Positions 34,832-44,217 are shown, numbered from the stretch's first letter. The stretch: DNA of 64,000 nucleotides from Pseudonocardiaceae bacterium YIM PH 21723 (GCA_003600225.1 QZFT01000111.1:121102-185101), one strand, 5' to 3'. Program-made: numbers and translations. Notes: generated from the sequence alone by a model not told the origin.

Positions 34832-34875
34832 CCACGGGCGCATGTGCTGTTGGAGCGTGGGCATGCAGAGTCTCG

Positions 34876-35037
34876 TCAGAAGATCCACATCGCCAGCATG
34901 GCCAGCACGATGCACCCTTCGAGCGCGGTGAGAGCCCACCGCCAGAGCACCAGCCGACGGAACGCGGGGATCAACCAGTCCATGCCGTGCTCGCGGAGAT
35001 CTCGCTCGGATTCCCGGAGCCGAGAGCAGTAGCCCAC
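34876..35037 (-). CDS. 53-residue membrane microprotein
   Basis: GTG 35037 with GGAG five bases upstream opens a 53-residue protein: a charged N-terminal helix (RLRESERDLREHGMDWL), then Trp/Arg-rich RRLVLWRWALTALEGC and a membrane helix to the end (IVLAMLAMWIF). It is 57 bp downstream of the DnaB-N-domain gene on the same strand and probably shares its message. Confidence 0.55.
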   Translation of the reverse strand: MGYCSRLRESERDLREHGMDWLIPAFRRLVLWRWALTALEGCIVLAMLAMWIF

Positions 35038-35094
35038 CTTCACTCCTTGTCGCGGATCGCGACGCCAGCCTACGGCGCCCCTCCAGGTGGCCGG

Positions 35095-36363
35095 TCACCG
35101 TGTTCGTGCCCGCCCGGCATCACCCTGCTGCGGTGACATCGTGAACTCACGCTCCCCCGCTAGCCGGCCGGGCGCCCTCGCCGGGTCGGCCGCGGGCAGG
35201 GGCCCGCCGAGCCGCTCGGTCGCGACCTTGAGCTCCGCCCCGGTCTCCCTGGCCTCTTCGAGAACGTCCTGGACGTCAGCCTGCGGATCCTCCGCGGTGG
35301 CCCGTATCTCCTGCCTGGCCTGCTCCGCGAGCCGGGTTATCGCCGACCGCAACACCGTCGGCACAGCCTCGCTGATATCGGCCGGCTCATGGTTACTCAT
35401 GTAGAGCAATTCCTCGTAATCGAGGCCCAAATCGAAGCCATCCTCGACCTCTCCGTACTTCCTCTCCACCTCCATCTCGTCGATGTGCCAGCCGACGCTG
35501 CCAGGGGTGATCGACTGACCCATCCCTGCCGCCGTTTGAATAGCGCGCCAGGTGACTTGATGTGCCCGGAGTACGAAATCCTCGGGCTGAAACCGCGCGA
35601 GCAGCTCTTGCCGTTGAAACTGCCCCGGCACGCCGGGCGCGGGATCCCCGGCGAACATCCAGTGGATGATCTTCCGCTCGGCACGCTCGACAGCTTTGGC
35701 GGACAACGGACCTGCCGACTCGAAGGGTATCGGGGCGATCGAGTTCTGATCGGACCTCAGGGCTTCCTGGCCGCTGGAGATGCGGAGTTCGTCGGCCAAC
35801 TCCTCAAGCCGTCCCTCCATCGCAGCGTGCATGCCCAGCAACGCGGAGACACCACCAGGACCCATCGGCTTGGCCTCTGCCGCTCGTTTCAGGGACACTC
35901 CCCACTCCGACACCTGCCGCTTTATCGACATTCCCAGCACCGCCTGCCCATGGAGACGGGGCGACACTGGCTGGGCTGGGTCGCTGAAGGTGAACAGATC
36001 CGAGACATACTTGTGCGGATCGTCGAACGGGACCCGGTTGAACAGGTTCTCCTCCAACGCCCGCCGTACGGACATCGCATTGTGGGTGAAGGCCATCTGG
36101 ATCGCGTGAGCGTCCAGCCCGCGCTCCGGGTCGGTGGACCGCAGGTCTTCAACCTCGTAGAGGCGGACGATCGTGTCGTAGACCGCACCGTGCTGCTGGT
36201 CGGCGAAGTCATGTCCGGCCAGCCACCAGTACACGTCGCTGATGCGCGCCGGATCGTGCACCAGCGCGACGAGCAGTTCCCGCTCGATCAACCACAGCCC
36301 TCTGCTGGGAACACCCCGGCCGCTGTCGTTCGAGTCCGCGACCGCCGGCTGTGGGGCGGTCAT
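35095..36363 (-). CDS. free-standing protein with two DnaB-N-like domains
   Basis: A 422-residue protein. Residues about 22-70 (ERELLVALVHDPARISDVYW, then AGHDFADQQHGAVYDTI) match the N-terminal domain of DnaB helicase, and a second copy occurs at about 225-285 (ERKIIHWMFAGDPAPG, FQPEDFVLRAHQVTWRAI). No RecA-type helicase domain, Walker motif or primase motif follows; the C-terminus is acidic and helical. DnaB-N domains bind primase and hold the hexamer, so this could be a replication-associated or inhibitory factor. ATG 36363 overlaps the stop of the upstream small gene. Confidence 0.6.
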   Translation of the reverse strand: MTAPQPAVADSNDSGRGVPSRGLWLIERELLVALVHDPARISDVYWWLAGHDFADQQHGAVYDTIVRLYEVEDLRSTDPERGLDAHAIQMAFTHNAMSVRRALEENLFNRVPFDDPHKYVSDLFTFSDPAQPVSPRLHGQAVLGMSIKRQVSEWGVSLKRAAEAKPMGPGGVSALLGMHAAMEGRLEELADELRISSGQEALRSDQNSIAPIPFESAGPLSAKAVERAERKIIHWMFAGDPAPGVPGQFQRQELLARFQPEDFVLRAHQVTWRAIQTAAGMGQSITPGSVGWHIDEMEVERKYGEVEDGFDLGLDYEELLYMSNHEPADISEAVPTVLRSAITRLAEQARQEIRATAEDPQADVQDVLEEARETGAELKVATERLGGPLPAADPARAPGRLAGEREFTMSPQQGDAGRARTR

Positions 36364-36575
36364 GACCAACGCTCCAGGCACCCGGCAATCACCCGGGCTC
36401 GCGGTGCGCCGCTGGTCCGCAGCGGCGGCACATTCCGCCCGGTCGCTGGCCTAGCCGGGCCGCACCGGCTGCTCATGCTCACCGCTCCGGGCCGCCGTGC
36501 CGGAAATAGCTCCGGAGCCGGGGCGGTGCCGGGCGTACCCTGGGCTTGGTTCTTGATCACGATCTCGTTGATCAT
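36360..36575 (-). CDS. small protein upstream of the DnaB-N gene
   Basis: A 71-residue frame from ATG 36575 (MINEIVIKNQAQGTPG) behind GGGGGAAG; its stop overlaps the next start (ATGA). After the first ten residues it is Pro/Ala/Arg-rich and probably disordered, with two Cys. It may be a leader or small partner. The coupling and ribosome site support it; composition alone would not. Confidence 0.45.
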   Translation of the reverse strand: MINEIVIKNQAQGTPGTAPAPELFPARRPGAVSMSSRCGPARPATGRNVPPLRTSGAPRARVIAGCLERWS

Positions 36576-37043
36576 CGCTTCCCCCAATGCTGTATCAGCA
36601 GCACCTCGTCCTGCCGGTCGCGGCGAAGCGGGTCACCGTTCCCGCCCGGGCGGCTCCCCCGCCGCGCTGGCCCGGCGCCGCACCCCCTGTGATCGTCGCG
36701 GACTGGGCCAACCAATCTCACGCAACGTAGCCATTCGGTTCCAGTCTGCCCCCGTAGACCGTGACCCGTGCTGGTCAGCCTAGCTTCCGATCGCCACATC
36801 CAGTAGTCATAGCCCGCAGCGAAGAACCGAGCACCCGCGGTCCGCGCGGCGTCCCGGCGACTCGGTGGCCAGGGGGCTGATGGTGTTGCGGCGTTGGGTG
36901 TCCGGCTGATCACGGAGTGTCGCTTGTGGACACTCGATCCGGCGGCGAACCCCCGAAACCGTTGACCTGCAACAAATTGCGGCGGTTGAGTTGCCGGGAC
37001 AATGCTTGTATCGATCACGATCTCCCGCCGAACGACGGAGTTC
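36576..37043. other. 468-bp gap between divergent genes
   Basis: A long minus-strand frame (37135-36572) overlaps the next start by four bases, but its composition is shadow-like. I see no ribosome site or domain. Promoters for both directions must lie here. Confidence 0.35.
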
Positions 37044-37415
37044 ATGGCTGTCACCGGGCTCGGACTGGGGCTGGATGACCCGCAGTGGATCGAGGCCATG
37101 GACGTCGACCACGCCGCGGTCACCCTGTACCGCAAGACCTTCGCCCGCCGGCCCCGCGCTGACGGGGCCCGAACAGTCCGACTTGACCAGGACGAACTCC
37201 GCGCGCTGCTGGAGCTCGGTATCGCAATGCAGGCCTCGGTAGAGGATCAGGCCCCGCTTGACCGTCCCGCAATCGGGATCTGGAACGCCTCGGTAGCCCT
37301 GATCGCCAAGGTAGAAGGCGCACTGGGCGCAGCAGAGGCCACTGACCAGACCAGCACAGGACCGAATGATGATGAGCAGTCAGGACGATTACTTCCAAGG
37401 GACCCCCGTCGATGA
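37044..37415 (+). CDS. N-terminal part of family member 2
   Basis: A 123-residue protein from ATG 37044 (GGAG upstream; an in-frame ATG at 37002 is possible). Its position and blocks (VRLDQDELRALLELGIAMQA, PAIGIWNASVALIAKVEGAL) match the first 130 residues of the 516-residue protein at 50187-51737. It overlaps the next ORF by 50 bp, so here the N-terminal region seems to be a separate chain. Confidence 0.55.
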   Translation: MAVTGLGLGLDDPQWIEAMDVDHAAVTLYRKTFARRPRADGARTVRLDQDELRALLELGIAMQASVEDQAPLDRPAIGIWNASVALIAKVEGALGAAEATDQTSTGPNDDEQSGRLLPRDPRR

Positions 37416-38702
37416 CGTGGCCTTGCGCTTCTTGCAAGGCCCGCAGGGACCGCATTTCGAGGCTGCGCTCGCAGAGGTGCAGCGGCATTGGAACGCCGCC
37501 CAAGATCAGCAGTCGTCCAGCATGCGCAGGTTATTCGGCAACAAGCCAGGGGCCCAGGAACCGTTTGATTACGCGGCGATCGAGCCGGCTCGCCAGTATC
37601 TGGCCATTCAGACGCTCGTGCACCAGTTGTGGGTTCTTCAGCAAGCCGGTGTCGTACCTGCGGAGCTCTATCACGATCTTGATGCGTTACCTCGGATCCA
37701 TGAGGTCCTCGTACGTGAAGAAGGCCGTAGATACGCGGACGTCGATGAGGATGGTCGCGTACTGTCCGAAGCTGACCCACTCGGTGATGCGGCCTCCCAC
37801 CTTGCATACTGGAGCGAGTTGGCGCTGTTCGGCCGCGGTACCGATCTACTCCAAGACCAGTTGCGGCTGGCTGGCAGTATGCGGGAGGACCTTCTCCAAG
37901 AGCGGTACGAGCTGTGCCGTCGGATCTTGCCTGAACTCCACGGTCCCTGGGCAGTGGAGGCGTTTCTGGCAGCGCCGCTGGGCAAACTCCACTACAGGCC
38001 GCAGCCGCCCGGCGCTACCACACTGGACATCGGTCTGATGTGGCGCTCGGCCGCCCCGGAACGATCATCACCGGCGCTGATGTGCAGTCAGCCCGACATC
38101 GTTTCACAGATCAGCTGGAAGCCGAGATCGACCGTGTTCAACAGCAAGACCCGCCCGAGATACCGCCTCCGGCCTCACTGGCCAAGGACACCAGCCTATA
38201 CACCACGTTGAGAGGCCAGGTCGATTTTTTCACCGGCGCGTACGCCCTGGCATCGTTGGCGGCCGACACGGTAGTCCGGATCGATGGACATGTGATCCCG
38301 GACGCCAACGTGCAGACGATGCTCAAGATCCTCGAACAGTCCGTCTACCAGCTCAACGGCTACGCCGGAACAGTCAGTGTGGCCGGCCTCCGCGCGAACT
38401 TCACCATCGACCGCCAGACGCGTGGCGTCATCGTCGCTGTCGACTGTGCCGGATCGCAGCAGCAGTTCGCCCCAGACGTGTTCCCCATGATCCTGAATGC
38501 TCTCCGGGATTCACAACCGCTCACCCGAGTCGCGAAAATGGAGGTCGGACTGGCCGAGGTCGGTCGCAGGATCACCGATTCGCGAGACAGCTCCCTGGTG
38601 CGCCCCAGCCGCTCAACCCTCCCAGGGCTTGGCAAGCCCGGCACAGCCGGCGCGCACCATCAAGGCACGCTGGGCGTCAACGGTGGTCGATCATGGACGT
38701 AA
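37366..38702 (+). pseudogene. member 2 of the PGxPGAxH-tail family, frameshifted
   Basis: The first frame (37366-38211) matches the 50187-51737 product to about TTLDIG at 38034 (blocks TLVHQLWVLQQAGVVP, HLAYWSELALFGRG). A second frame then takes over (SDVALGRPG, QVDFFTGAYALASLAADTVV, VRIDGHVIP) to 38702, ending with SRSTLPGLGKPGTAGAHHQG, the family tail. The shift of one base back at 38034-38037 restores a protein of about 445 residues. It may be mutation, a sequencing error or, less likely, programmed frameshifting. Confidence 0.65.
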
Positions 38703-38783
38703 CCGCAGTCACTGGTGCAACCAGCGTCTTCCATGGGAGCGACAGGACCATGAGCAGGTTTCCCAGCCAGCGCAGTCAAGCAC

Positions 38784-39353
38784 TCAGCGAAGGAGTCGTT
38801 GTACCGCCGTCCGGATCGGGGCGCTCAGCGGGTGAGGTGGAAGGAGCCCGAGGTCCCGGGCGTGCCGGAGATATCCCGACACCGTCGCGCGGGAGCGGTT
38901 CATGAGCAGCTCCACCTCTTTTGTCGGCGCGTGGTTGCCTGACTCGCATGCCTGCTGGTAGATCGCGGCCGCGCGGCGCGCGTTGGACACGGCCTGCGAG
39001 TCCGGCGGCGTCGACAGCCCTGGCTGGCCATCGTCCACGGTGACATCGCTGGTCGAGGGAACGACAGCAACCTGCTGTAGCGCTAGGGCGAGGATCGCGG
39101 CGCACCGGACCTTGCGCAGCAGAACGCTGGTGACCGATGCGCCGTGCACCCGGATCGAGGACTCCATGATGATCGGGCCACGGTTCGGGATGGTCTGCAC
39201 ATCCAGGATGACCAGGATCCGGGGATCCGTCAGAACGGCCACGACACGGAAATTCCACGGAACCGCCAACCCGGCCTCCCACCGGACGTATGGACCCGGC
39301 GCGGGGACTACTTCCAGGCTGATCAAGTCGATGTCCGCTGCCGCGCGGCGCAT
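38784..39353 (-). CDS. regulator with C-terminal helix-turn-helix
   Basis: A 189-residue protein. The C-terminal 50 residues, AAIYQQACESGNHAPTKEV followed by NRSRATVSGYLRHARDLGLL, have the shape of the helix-turn-helix common at the C-terminus of small actinobacterial phage- and plasmid-type proteins. The N-terminal part is beta-rich (VVAVLTDPRILVILDVQTIP). ATG 39353 follows the stop of the previous gene by six bases, so the two form an operon. Confidence 0.65.
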   Translation of the reverse strand: MRRAAADIDLISLEVVPAPGPYVRWEAGLAVPWNFRVVAVLTDPRILVILDVQTIPNRGPIIMESSIRVHGASVTSVLLRKVRCAAILALALQQVAVVPSTSDVTVDDGQPGLSTPPDSQAVSNARRAAAIYQQACESGNHAPTKEVELLMNRSRATVSGYLRHARDLGLLPPHPLSAPIRTAVQRLLR

Positions 39354-39359
39354 ACGTGG

Positions 39360-39773
39360 CTACCGGCCCTTCCTGCGCAGGTTGGCCCGTTCCATGTAGA
39401 GCTGATCGGCCCATCTCACAGCTCGCCCGAGGGCCTCATCGGCAGCTTCCTGCTCGTAGGCACACAAGACGTCCAGTACTGCCGCAACGCCTCTGCGAAC
39501 AGCATCCCTGCCGACGTCCAGTGCGACCGGGCTCGCGGCGCCACCGGGCATGGTCCAGTCCTGCCACAGCATAGAAACCCGGCGCGCGGCCGTCGACGCG
39601 TTGACCGACCAGTCCATGCCGAATTCGTAGCGGTAGGCACCGGCCCACACCAGCAGTTGGCGATGTAGTTCCAAAAGCTCCCCCGGCCCACAGATCCTGT
39701 CCAGTACTCGATAGACACCGTCGTCATCACGCGCGAGCAGTGTGTCGAGGTCGAACAACTCGGTACCAGTCAT
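39360..39773 (-). CDS. hypothetical protein
   Basis: A 137-residue soluble protein from ATG 39773 (MTGTELFDLDTLLARDDDGV). It is helical and Trp-rich (HRQLLVWAGAYRYEFGMDWS), ending in a basic tail (ERANLRRKGR). It forms a two-gene unit with the HTH protein. No family recognised; small pairs of this kind in accessory regions are often regulator/partner sets. Confidence 0.55.
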   Translation of the reverse strand: MTGTELFDLDTLLARDDDGVYRVLDRICGPGELLELHRQLLVWAGAYRYEFGMDWSVNASTAARRVSMLWQDWTMPGGAASPVALDVGRDAVRRGVAAVLDVLCAYEQEAADEALGRAVRWADQLYMERANLRRKGR

Positions 39774-40145
39774 GATCAATCCCGTGTCCCCCAAGGCATG
39801 GAACCGGCCCGGTTACCGGCGGTTCCACCACCCAGAATGCCTGACCGCAGTCACAAGAACCGGTGCGATCACCGAACCGGTTCAGAAGATCACCGCCCGT
39901 ACTCGCTCACACGGCACCGCGCGTGCGAGGTGGCTGTGTGGCCTCGCACCAGCACTCGTAGCGGATGGTTCGGGGGAATCAGTTCACAGGACGTGCCTAT
40001 GAGGGCAGCGGAGACCTCGCATCATCCCTGTTCAGAGCGGCTTTCCTGAGATTCCCGCGTCCAGTTCGGATTATCTCCCGGAGGTGACACAATGTGGCCA
40101 CGCTGTGACTCGGCAGCTGTCGGATGATGTCGGAGGCGGGAGATC
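39774..40145. other. 372-bp intergenic region
   Basis: It separates the accessory region from the NUDIX/operon region, between divergent genes. No gene or strong inverted repeat was seen. Confidence 0.4.
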
Positions 40146-40625
40146 ATGGTGGCATCGACGGAAGTGGCGCCGATCGTCCGCCGATCGGCTCGGGCTGTGC
40201 TGGTCGACGAGGCCGGTCGGCTGGTGACTGTCAAGCGCACCAAGCCGGGCATCGCGCCGTATTGGACGACCCCGGGGGGTGGGGTCGAGGCTGAGGATTC
40301 CAGCTACGTCGCGGCGGTGGAACGTGAGCTGCTGGAGGAACTGGGGGCCATCGCCGCTGTCGGTCGGCAGCTGATCGAGGTCACCACACTGACCAACAGT
40401 GGCAAGTCGGTGCAGCACTTCTTCGTCGCGCGCCTGGTCAGCCTGGATGCCGCGCTGCGGTCCGGCGCCGAGCACACCGACGCTAGCAGGGGCGGCTACG
40501 AGGTGGACCGGATCCCGCTCGACGAGCTCGATGACTACGACCTCAAACCCGCACAGATCAAGGACTTCATCATGGCGAACCGGTCTGCGCTGCTGGCCGA
40601 TCTTCTTCCCGCGGTGTTGCCGTAG
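40146..40625 (+). CDS. NUDIX hydrolase
   Basis: A 159-residue NUDIX protein that should hydrolyse a nucleoside diphosphate linked to another moiety. The box is complete: GGGVEAEDSSYVAAVEREL followed by LEELG, with the catalytic Glu pair. An N-terminal VRRSARAVLVDEAGRLVTVK strand begins the fold. The start is ATG 40146 (VASTEVAP follows). It converges with the last gene of the operon below, overlapping it by 56 bp, so the two may be functionally linked. Confidence 0.9.
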   Translation: MVASTEVAPIVRRSARAVLVDEAGRLVTVKRTKPGIAPYWTTPGGGVEAEDSSYVAAVERELLEELGAIAAVGRQLIEVTTLTNSGKSVQHFFVARLVSLDAALRSGAEHTDASRGGYEVDRIPLDELDDYDLKPAQIKDFIMANRSALLADLLPAVLP

Positions 40626-41241
40626 GCGCGGGCCAGTCCTGCCGGATGTGGTGGTGTCCGGGTGGGTGCCAAAGCCCGGCCGGGGTCAGGGTGAAACAGG
40701 TGGCCGCGGCGAAGACTGCCTCGGGATCGGTGACCCCGTCGGCGATGGCACCGATGGCACCGATGAGCAGCGTATGTCCGACCGCGAGCACTGATTGCCC
40801 CCGGGTGACCGCCAGGTTCTCCACGGCCTCGGCCGCCGCGCGGGCTCGCCAGACGAACGCGGTGAGGCTTTCACCGCCGGGCAGTGCGGTGTCCGGCTCG
40901 GTGTCGCGGATGCTGCGCCACCGACGGTACTGGGCTGGGTACTGCGTGGGAGCGAGCCCGAGAACGCAGGTCGGGGCCTGCCATTCCCGCAGGAGGCCGT
41001 CCGGCTCGTCGAGCGGGATGCCGAGTTCGGCCGCGAGGATCTGCGCGGTCTGAACGGCACGGAGGAGTGGGCTGCTGACCACCCGCCCAATCCCGATACC
41101 CGCGAGCCGCCCGGCCGCCTCCCGGGTCTCGGCGTGGCCCCGGTCGCTGAGCGGGGTGTCCGGCCGGGCGTGGGCGGTGGGGCGTTCGAGCCCGTCGATG
41201 CTGGTCCCGTGCCGGATCCACACGATGGCGTGCCTGGTCAT
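40570..41241 (-). CDS. histidine phosphatase family protein
   Basis: A 223-residue phosphatase of the phosphoglycerate-mutase fold. The catalytic RHGTS lies at residues 10-14, the second Arg in SSPLLRAVQTA near 57, and the second His in AVGHTLL near 154. ATG 41241 overlaps the stop of the SDR gene (ATGA). The last 30 residues are Pro/Ala-rich and lie over the end of the convergent NUDIX gene. It probably removes a phosphate from an intermediate of the pathway encoded upstream. Confidence 0.85.
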   Translation of the reverse strand: MTRHAIVWIRHGTSIDGLERPTAHARPDTPLSDRGHAETREAAGRLAGIGIGRVVSSPLLRAVQTAQILAAELGIPLDEPDGLLREWQAPTCVLGLAPTQYPAQYRRWRSIRDTEPDTALPGGESLTAFVWRARAAAEAVENLAVTRGQSVLAVGHTLLIGAIGAIADGVTDPEAVFAAATCFTLTPAGLWHPPGHHHIRQDWPAPTATPREEDRPAAQTGSP

Positions 41242-42002
41242 TGCAGGTGCCACCCGCCGTCAACGGTCAGGGTCTGGCCGGTGACGAATCCGGCTTCCGG
41301 CGAGGCCAGGAACGCGACCGCTGCGGCGACGTCTTCTGGGCGGCCACGGCGTCGCACGCATTGACGGGCCAGTTGCCGGACCTCCATCGCCGCGTGATCG
41401 TCGTCAGCGACGACGGTGTGCTCGGCCGGAACCTGGATCGAGCCCGCACGGACGCAGTTCACTGTCACCCCGCAGGCGCCGAGCTCGCGGGCCAAAGCCC
41501 GGGCCAGGCCTTCCAGCCCCGCCTTGGCCGTGATGTAGCCGGCGAGGTCGACCCGGCCCAGCTGGGTCAGCACCGAGGAGATCGCGATGAACCTGCCCCG
41601 TGGCCCCGCTGTCGTCAACGCCGCGGTGGTGGCCCGGGCGAGGTTGGCGTGGGTGACCAGGTTGACCTGCAGCTGCCGGTCGAAGACCTCGGCGGTGGTG
41701 TCCGCCCACGCGATTCGGGGGTAGGCACCGGCAGCGGACACCACGACCTGCAGCTCGTGGGTGTGCTCGGTGATGACGGAATTGAGCTTGGCGGCGACGT
41801 CAGGGTCGGTGAGGTCCCCGGTGACCGCCGTGGTCCTGGCGCCGGCCGACTGGCACGCGGCCAGGACCTGGTCGAAGTCGGAGTCGGGCTGCAGGTGAGC
41901 GAGCAGCAGGTGGTGGGTGGTGGCCAGGCGCCGTGCGATGGCGGCGCCGATGCCGCTTCCAGCGCCGGTCACCACGGCCCACGGCCGGGTCTCGGTCATC
42001 AT
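41238..42002 (-). CDS. SDR-family oxidoreductase
   Basis: A 254-residue classical short-chain dehydrogenase: cofactor motif TGAGSGIG near 14-21, SAAGAYP in place of NNAG, SS in AISSVL near 140, YITAK (catalytic Tyr-x3-Lys), and the C-terminal TVDGGW. It should oxidise or reduce an alcohol/ketone with NAD(P). ATG 42002 overlaps the stop of the kinase gene; a longer frame reaches 42545 but lies inside that gene. It is the sixth gene of the operon. Confidence 0.85.
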   Translation of the reverse strand: MMTETRPWAVVTGAGSGIGAAIARRLATTHHLLLAHLQPDSDFDQVLAACQSAGARTTAVTGDLTDPDVAAKLNSVITEHTHELQVVVSAAGAYPRIAWADTTAEVFDRQLQVNLVTHANLARATTAALTTAGPRGRFIAISSVLTQLGRVDLAGYITAKAGLEGLARALARELGACGVTVNCVRAGSIQVPAEHTVVADDDHAAMEVRQLARQCVRRRGRPEDVAAAVAFLASPEAGFVTGQTLTVDGGWHLQ

Positions 42003-43138
42003 CGGGTGGCCTCCACAGGCGTAGTGAGGTCGAACAGGGTCGCCAGATCCAGGTTTCGGTTCTGGACTTGGGTGATCGCCGCCAGCAGCACGACGGCGTC
42101 GGCGGGGGAGAGGTCGCCGGGGTGGTAGACCCCGAGCAGCCGGGTCAGCAGGTAGGGCCGCAGCCACCCGGCGATATCGGTGATGCCGAGCTCGTCGGCG
42201 ACCGGGGCGACGAGCGCCCGCAGGTAGGTGGTGGCCAGTCGGCGTCGGGCGGGCGAGGGCTGATGGTGGATGTCGGCCTCGATCAGGCCGGCCCGCCGGT
42301 GGTGCAGCGTCGCTCCGGGCGCGGCCGGTGCGGTGGCCAGCGCGGAGGGGTGGTCCCGGTAGGCGCCGGGGTTGATGGCGGGGGTGAAGCGGGCACCGTG
42401 CAGGAGCAGGTCGACCAGGGCGACGGCGAATTCCCCGGCCAGCGCGTTGAATCCGCCGGTGTCGTAGTCGAACCAGGTCGCCCTCTCCCGCATGCTCCAG
42501 CCGAGGTTGGCTGCGGTCGGGTCGCCCTGGGTCACCGCCGACCACACCGCCCGCTGGCTGCCGACCCAGGTGCGGAGCTCGGTCAGGAGCGCGGGCAGGT
42601 CGACCCGGTGGCGGACGCCGTTGAACAGCAACGTCGTCCTGGGAAGGTCACCGGCCAGCAGCCGGTGCCCGCCATGCCCGCCGATCCAGGGGCGCCCTGG
42701 CCGGTAGTAGGTGTCCAGCCGCCCACCGGGGGCGATCCGCTCGCCGAACAGCTTCTGCACCAGCTGCTCGGGCTGTCGGCGCCGAGCGGTGGCGGAGATG
42801 ACGCGCCGGTAGTGCCCGATGAGGTCGGCGGCGGCGGTGTCCAGCTCGTCGTAGACGCCGGTGCTCTCGGCCGCGGCGATGACGTCCAGGAGCAGCCCCC
42901 GGTCGGTGCCGACGCCGGGTGCCCGCCGGTAGAGGTGCAGATACCAGCGGCCGGCCCGTCCGTGTGCGTGCAGCGCGGGAACCGGGTAGTGCCCGGCGAT
43001 CGCCCGGTACCCGGCGGTCTCGCGGCGGGCTTCGCCGATCGTGGGGTTGGCCTTGAGAAACAGTGGGTGACCGCAGATATCGACGTGCCAGGTGTGGTTG
43101 GCGGTGGCGCGGCGATGGTGCCCGATCCGCACGAGCAT
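41999..43138 (-). CDS. APH-fold phosphotransferase
   Basis: A 379-residue protein of the aminoglycoside-phosphotransferase/choline-kinase fold. Motifs: FLKANPT near 31 (ATP-binding Lys), QGDPTAANLGW near 215 (Brenner motif with Gln for His, catalytic Asp and Asn kept), and FDYDTGG (metal-binding Asp). It likely phosphorylates a small hydroxylated metabolite. ATG 43138 is two bases after the stop of the GT9-like gene; frames upstream to 43327 are shadow. No membrane segment. Confidence 0.75.
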   Translation of the reverse strand: MLVRIGHHRRATANHTWHVDICGHPLFLKANPTIGEARRETAGYRAIAGHYPVPALHAHGRAGRWYLHLYRRAPGVGTDRGLLLDVIAAAESTGVYDELDTAAADLIGHYRRVISATARRRQPEQLVQKLFGERIAPGGRLDTYYRPGRPWIGGHGGHRLLAGDLPRTTLLFNGVRHRVDLPALLTELRTWVGSQRAVWSAVTQGDPTAANLGWSMRERATWFDYDTGGFNALAGEFAVALVDLLLHGARFTPAINPGAYRDHPSALATAPAAPGATLHHRRAGLIEADIHHQPSPARRRLATTYLRALVAPVADELGITDIAGWLRPYLLTRLLGVYHPGDLSPADAVVLLAAITQVQNRNLDLATLFDLTTPVEATR

Positions 43139-43140
43139 GG

Positions 43141-44217
43141 TTACCACCACCCCGCGGCGCTGCCGGCCGCCTCGGCGATCGCGGCCGGGGGCACGGCGCC
43201 GATCGCCGATGCCGGGCCCCAGAGGGTGTCCTCGAGGCGGTCGCGGACCGGGCAGCGGTCGGCGACCGACAGCAGCGCGCTGAACGGGGTGGCCACAGCG
43301 TGGTGGTTGACGCGGCCGGTGGTCCACTTCGCGTGCGCGTGGCGGGAGTAGATGCCGAGGACCTGCGGGCTGCTGCCATCGCCGCGCTCGGTGAGCGCGG
43401 CCAGGTGGGTCAGCCCGGTGTCGTTGCCGATGACCAGCTCGGTCTCGGCGAACACGTCGAGCACGTCCAGGGCGTCGAGCGCGCCCAGCATCTCGATCCC
43501 CGCGGTGGACGCCGCCGGTGCCAGCGGCTCTCGTGCGGAGATCATGGCGAAGCTCAGGCCAGGGCGCCGCGCGGCCAGGTTCTCGGCGATCGCCAGGAAC
43601 CCCGCCTGCCCGTAGTCCTTGCGGTCGGGCCGGCTGGTCGCGCCGACGAACAGCACCCTGCCCGGGCGCGGTGACCCGGCGCCGTACCAGCGGGGGGCGG
43701 GGGCAGTGTCCAGCGGCAGCCGGACACCGAGCCGCTGTTCCAGGTCGAGGTAGTAGCGCATCGGCAGCGCGGCATGCACCTGGACGTGCTCACCGTCCAC
43801 CAGATCCAGCCAGGTCGGGGGGACCTCCGGTATGACCGCCACCTCGATCGGAGCAGGCCCGCCACTGGTGAGCACATGATTCCCGCCCTCCTCCGGCTCG
43901 GAGGTGGTGACCGGGAGCGCGCAGCGGCGCATCAGCGCGGCACGAGGCCCCCGGTAGGTGATGCCCGTACCGGTGATCGAGTCCAGCGCGGTCACCGCGG
44001 CCATCCCGAGCAGGGTGTCCCCGAGGCTGTCGCCGGGCAGGGTGATCCGCCAGCCGCGGCGGGCGACCTGCGCGGCCCACCCGGTCGCCGCCGGAGTAGC
44101 ACCGGCGGCCCGGGCGTAGGGCAGTTGCTGTCCAAGCGGGGCCAGCTCCCGGCAGACCCTAATGTCCCCGCCCCGGGTGAGCACCCCCGCGCCGGGCCGG
44201 GCGGACCAGGCGGTCAC
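43141..44217 (-). CDS. glycosyltransferase family 9-like protein
   Basis: A 358-residue protein starting at GTG 44217, which overlaps the stop of the PRTase gene (GTGA). ITLPGDSLGDTLLGMAAV near 50 and VIGNDTGLTHLAAL near 260 are the heptosyltransferase-type donor-site blocks; RVLFVGATSRPDRKDYG begins the second Rossmann half. It probably transfers, or binds, a nucleotide-linked sugar. In Gram-positives without LPS such proteins serve glycan or natural-product pathways. DUF4254 genes often accompany GT9 genes, as here. Confidence 0.75.
   Translation of the reverse strand: MTAWSARPGAGVLTRGGDIRVCRELAPLGQQLPYARAAGATPAATGWAAQVARRGWRITLPGDSLGDTLLGMAAVTALDSITGTGITYRGPRAALMRRCALPVTTSEPEEGGNHVLTSGGPAPIEVAVIPEVPPTWLDLVDGEHVQVHAALPMRYYLDLEQRLGVRLPLDTAPAPRWYGAGSPRPGRVLFVGATSRPDRKDYGQAGFLAIAENLAARRPGLSFAMISAREPLAPAASTAGIEMLGALDALDVLDVFAETELVIGNDTGLTHLAALTERGDGSSPQVLGIYSRHAHAKWTTGRVNHHAVATPFSALLSVADRCPVRDRLEDTLWGPASAIGAVPPAAIAEAAGSAAGWW

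Noticed and set aside
36572..37135. 187-codon minus-strand frame whose stop overlaps ATG 36575
   Set aside because: The overlap looked like coupling, but composition is Ser/Arg/Pro noise and it also covers the start of the opposite gene.
38693..38905. 70-codon frame overlapping the end of the frameshifted family gene
   Set aside because: No ribosome site, low-complexity Gly/Pro/Ser composition, and it runs antisense into the HTH gene.
41933..43351. 472-codon plus-strand frame
   Set aside because: It is antisense to the APH-fold kinase gene; Gly/Val/Asp-rich shadow composition.
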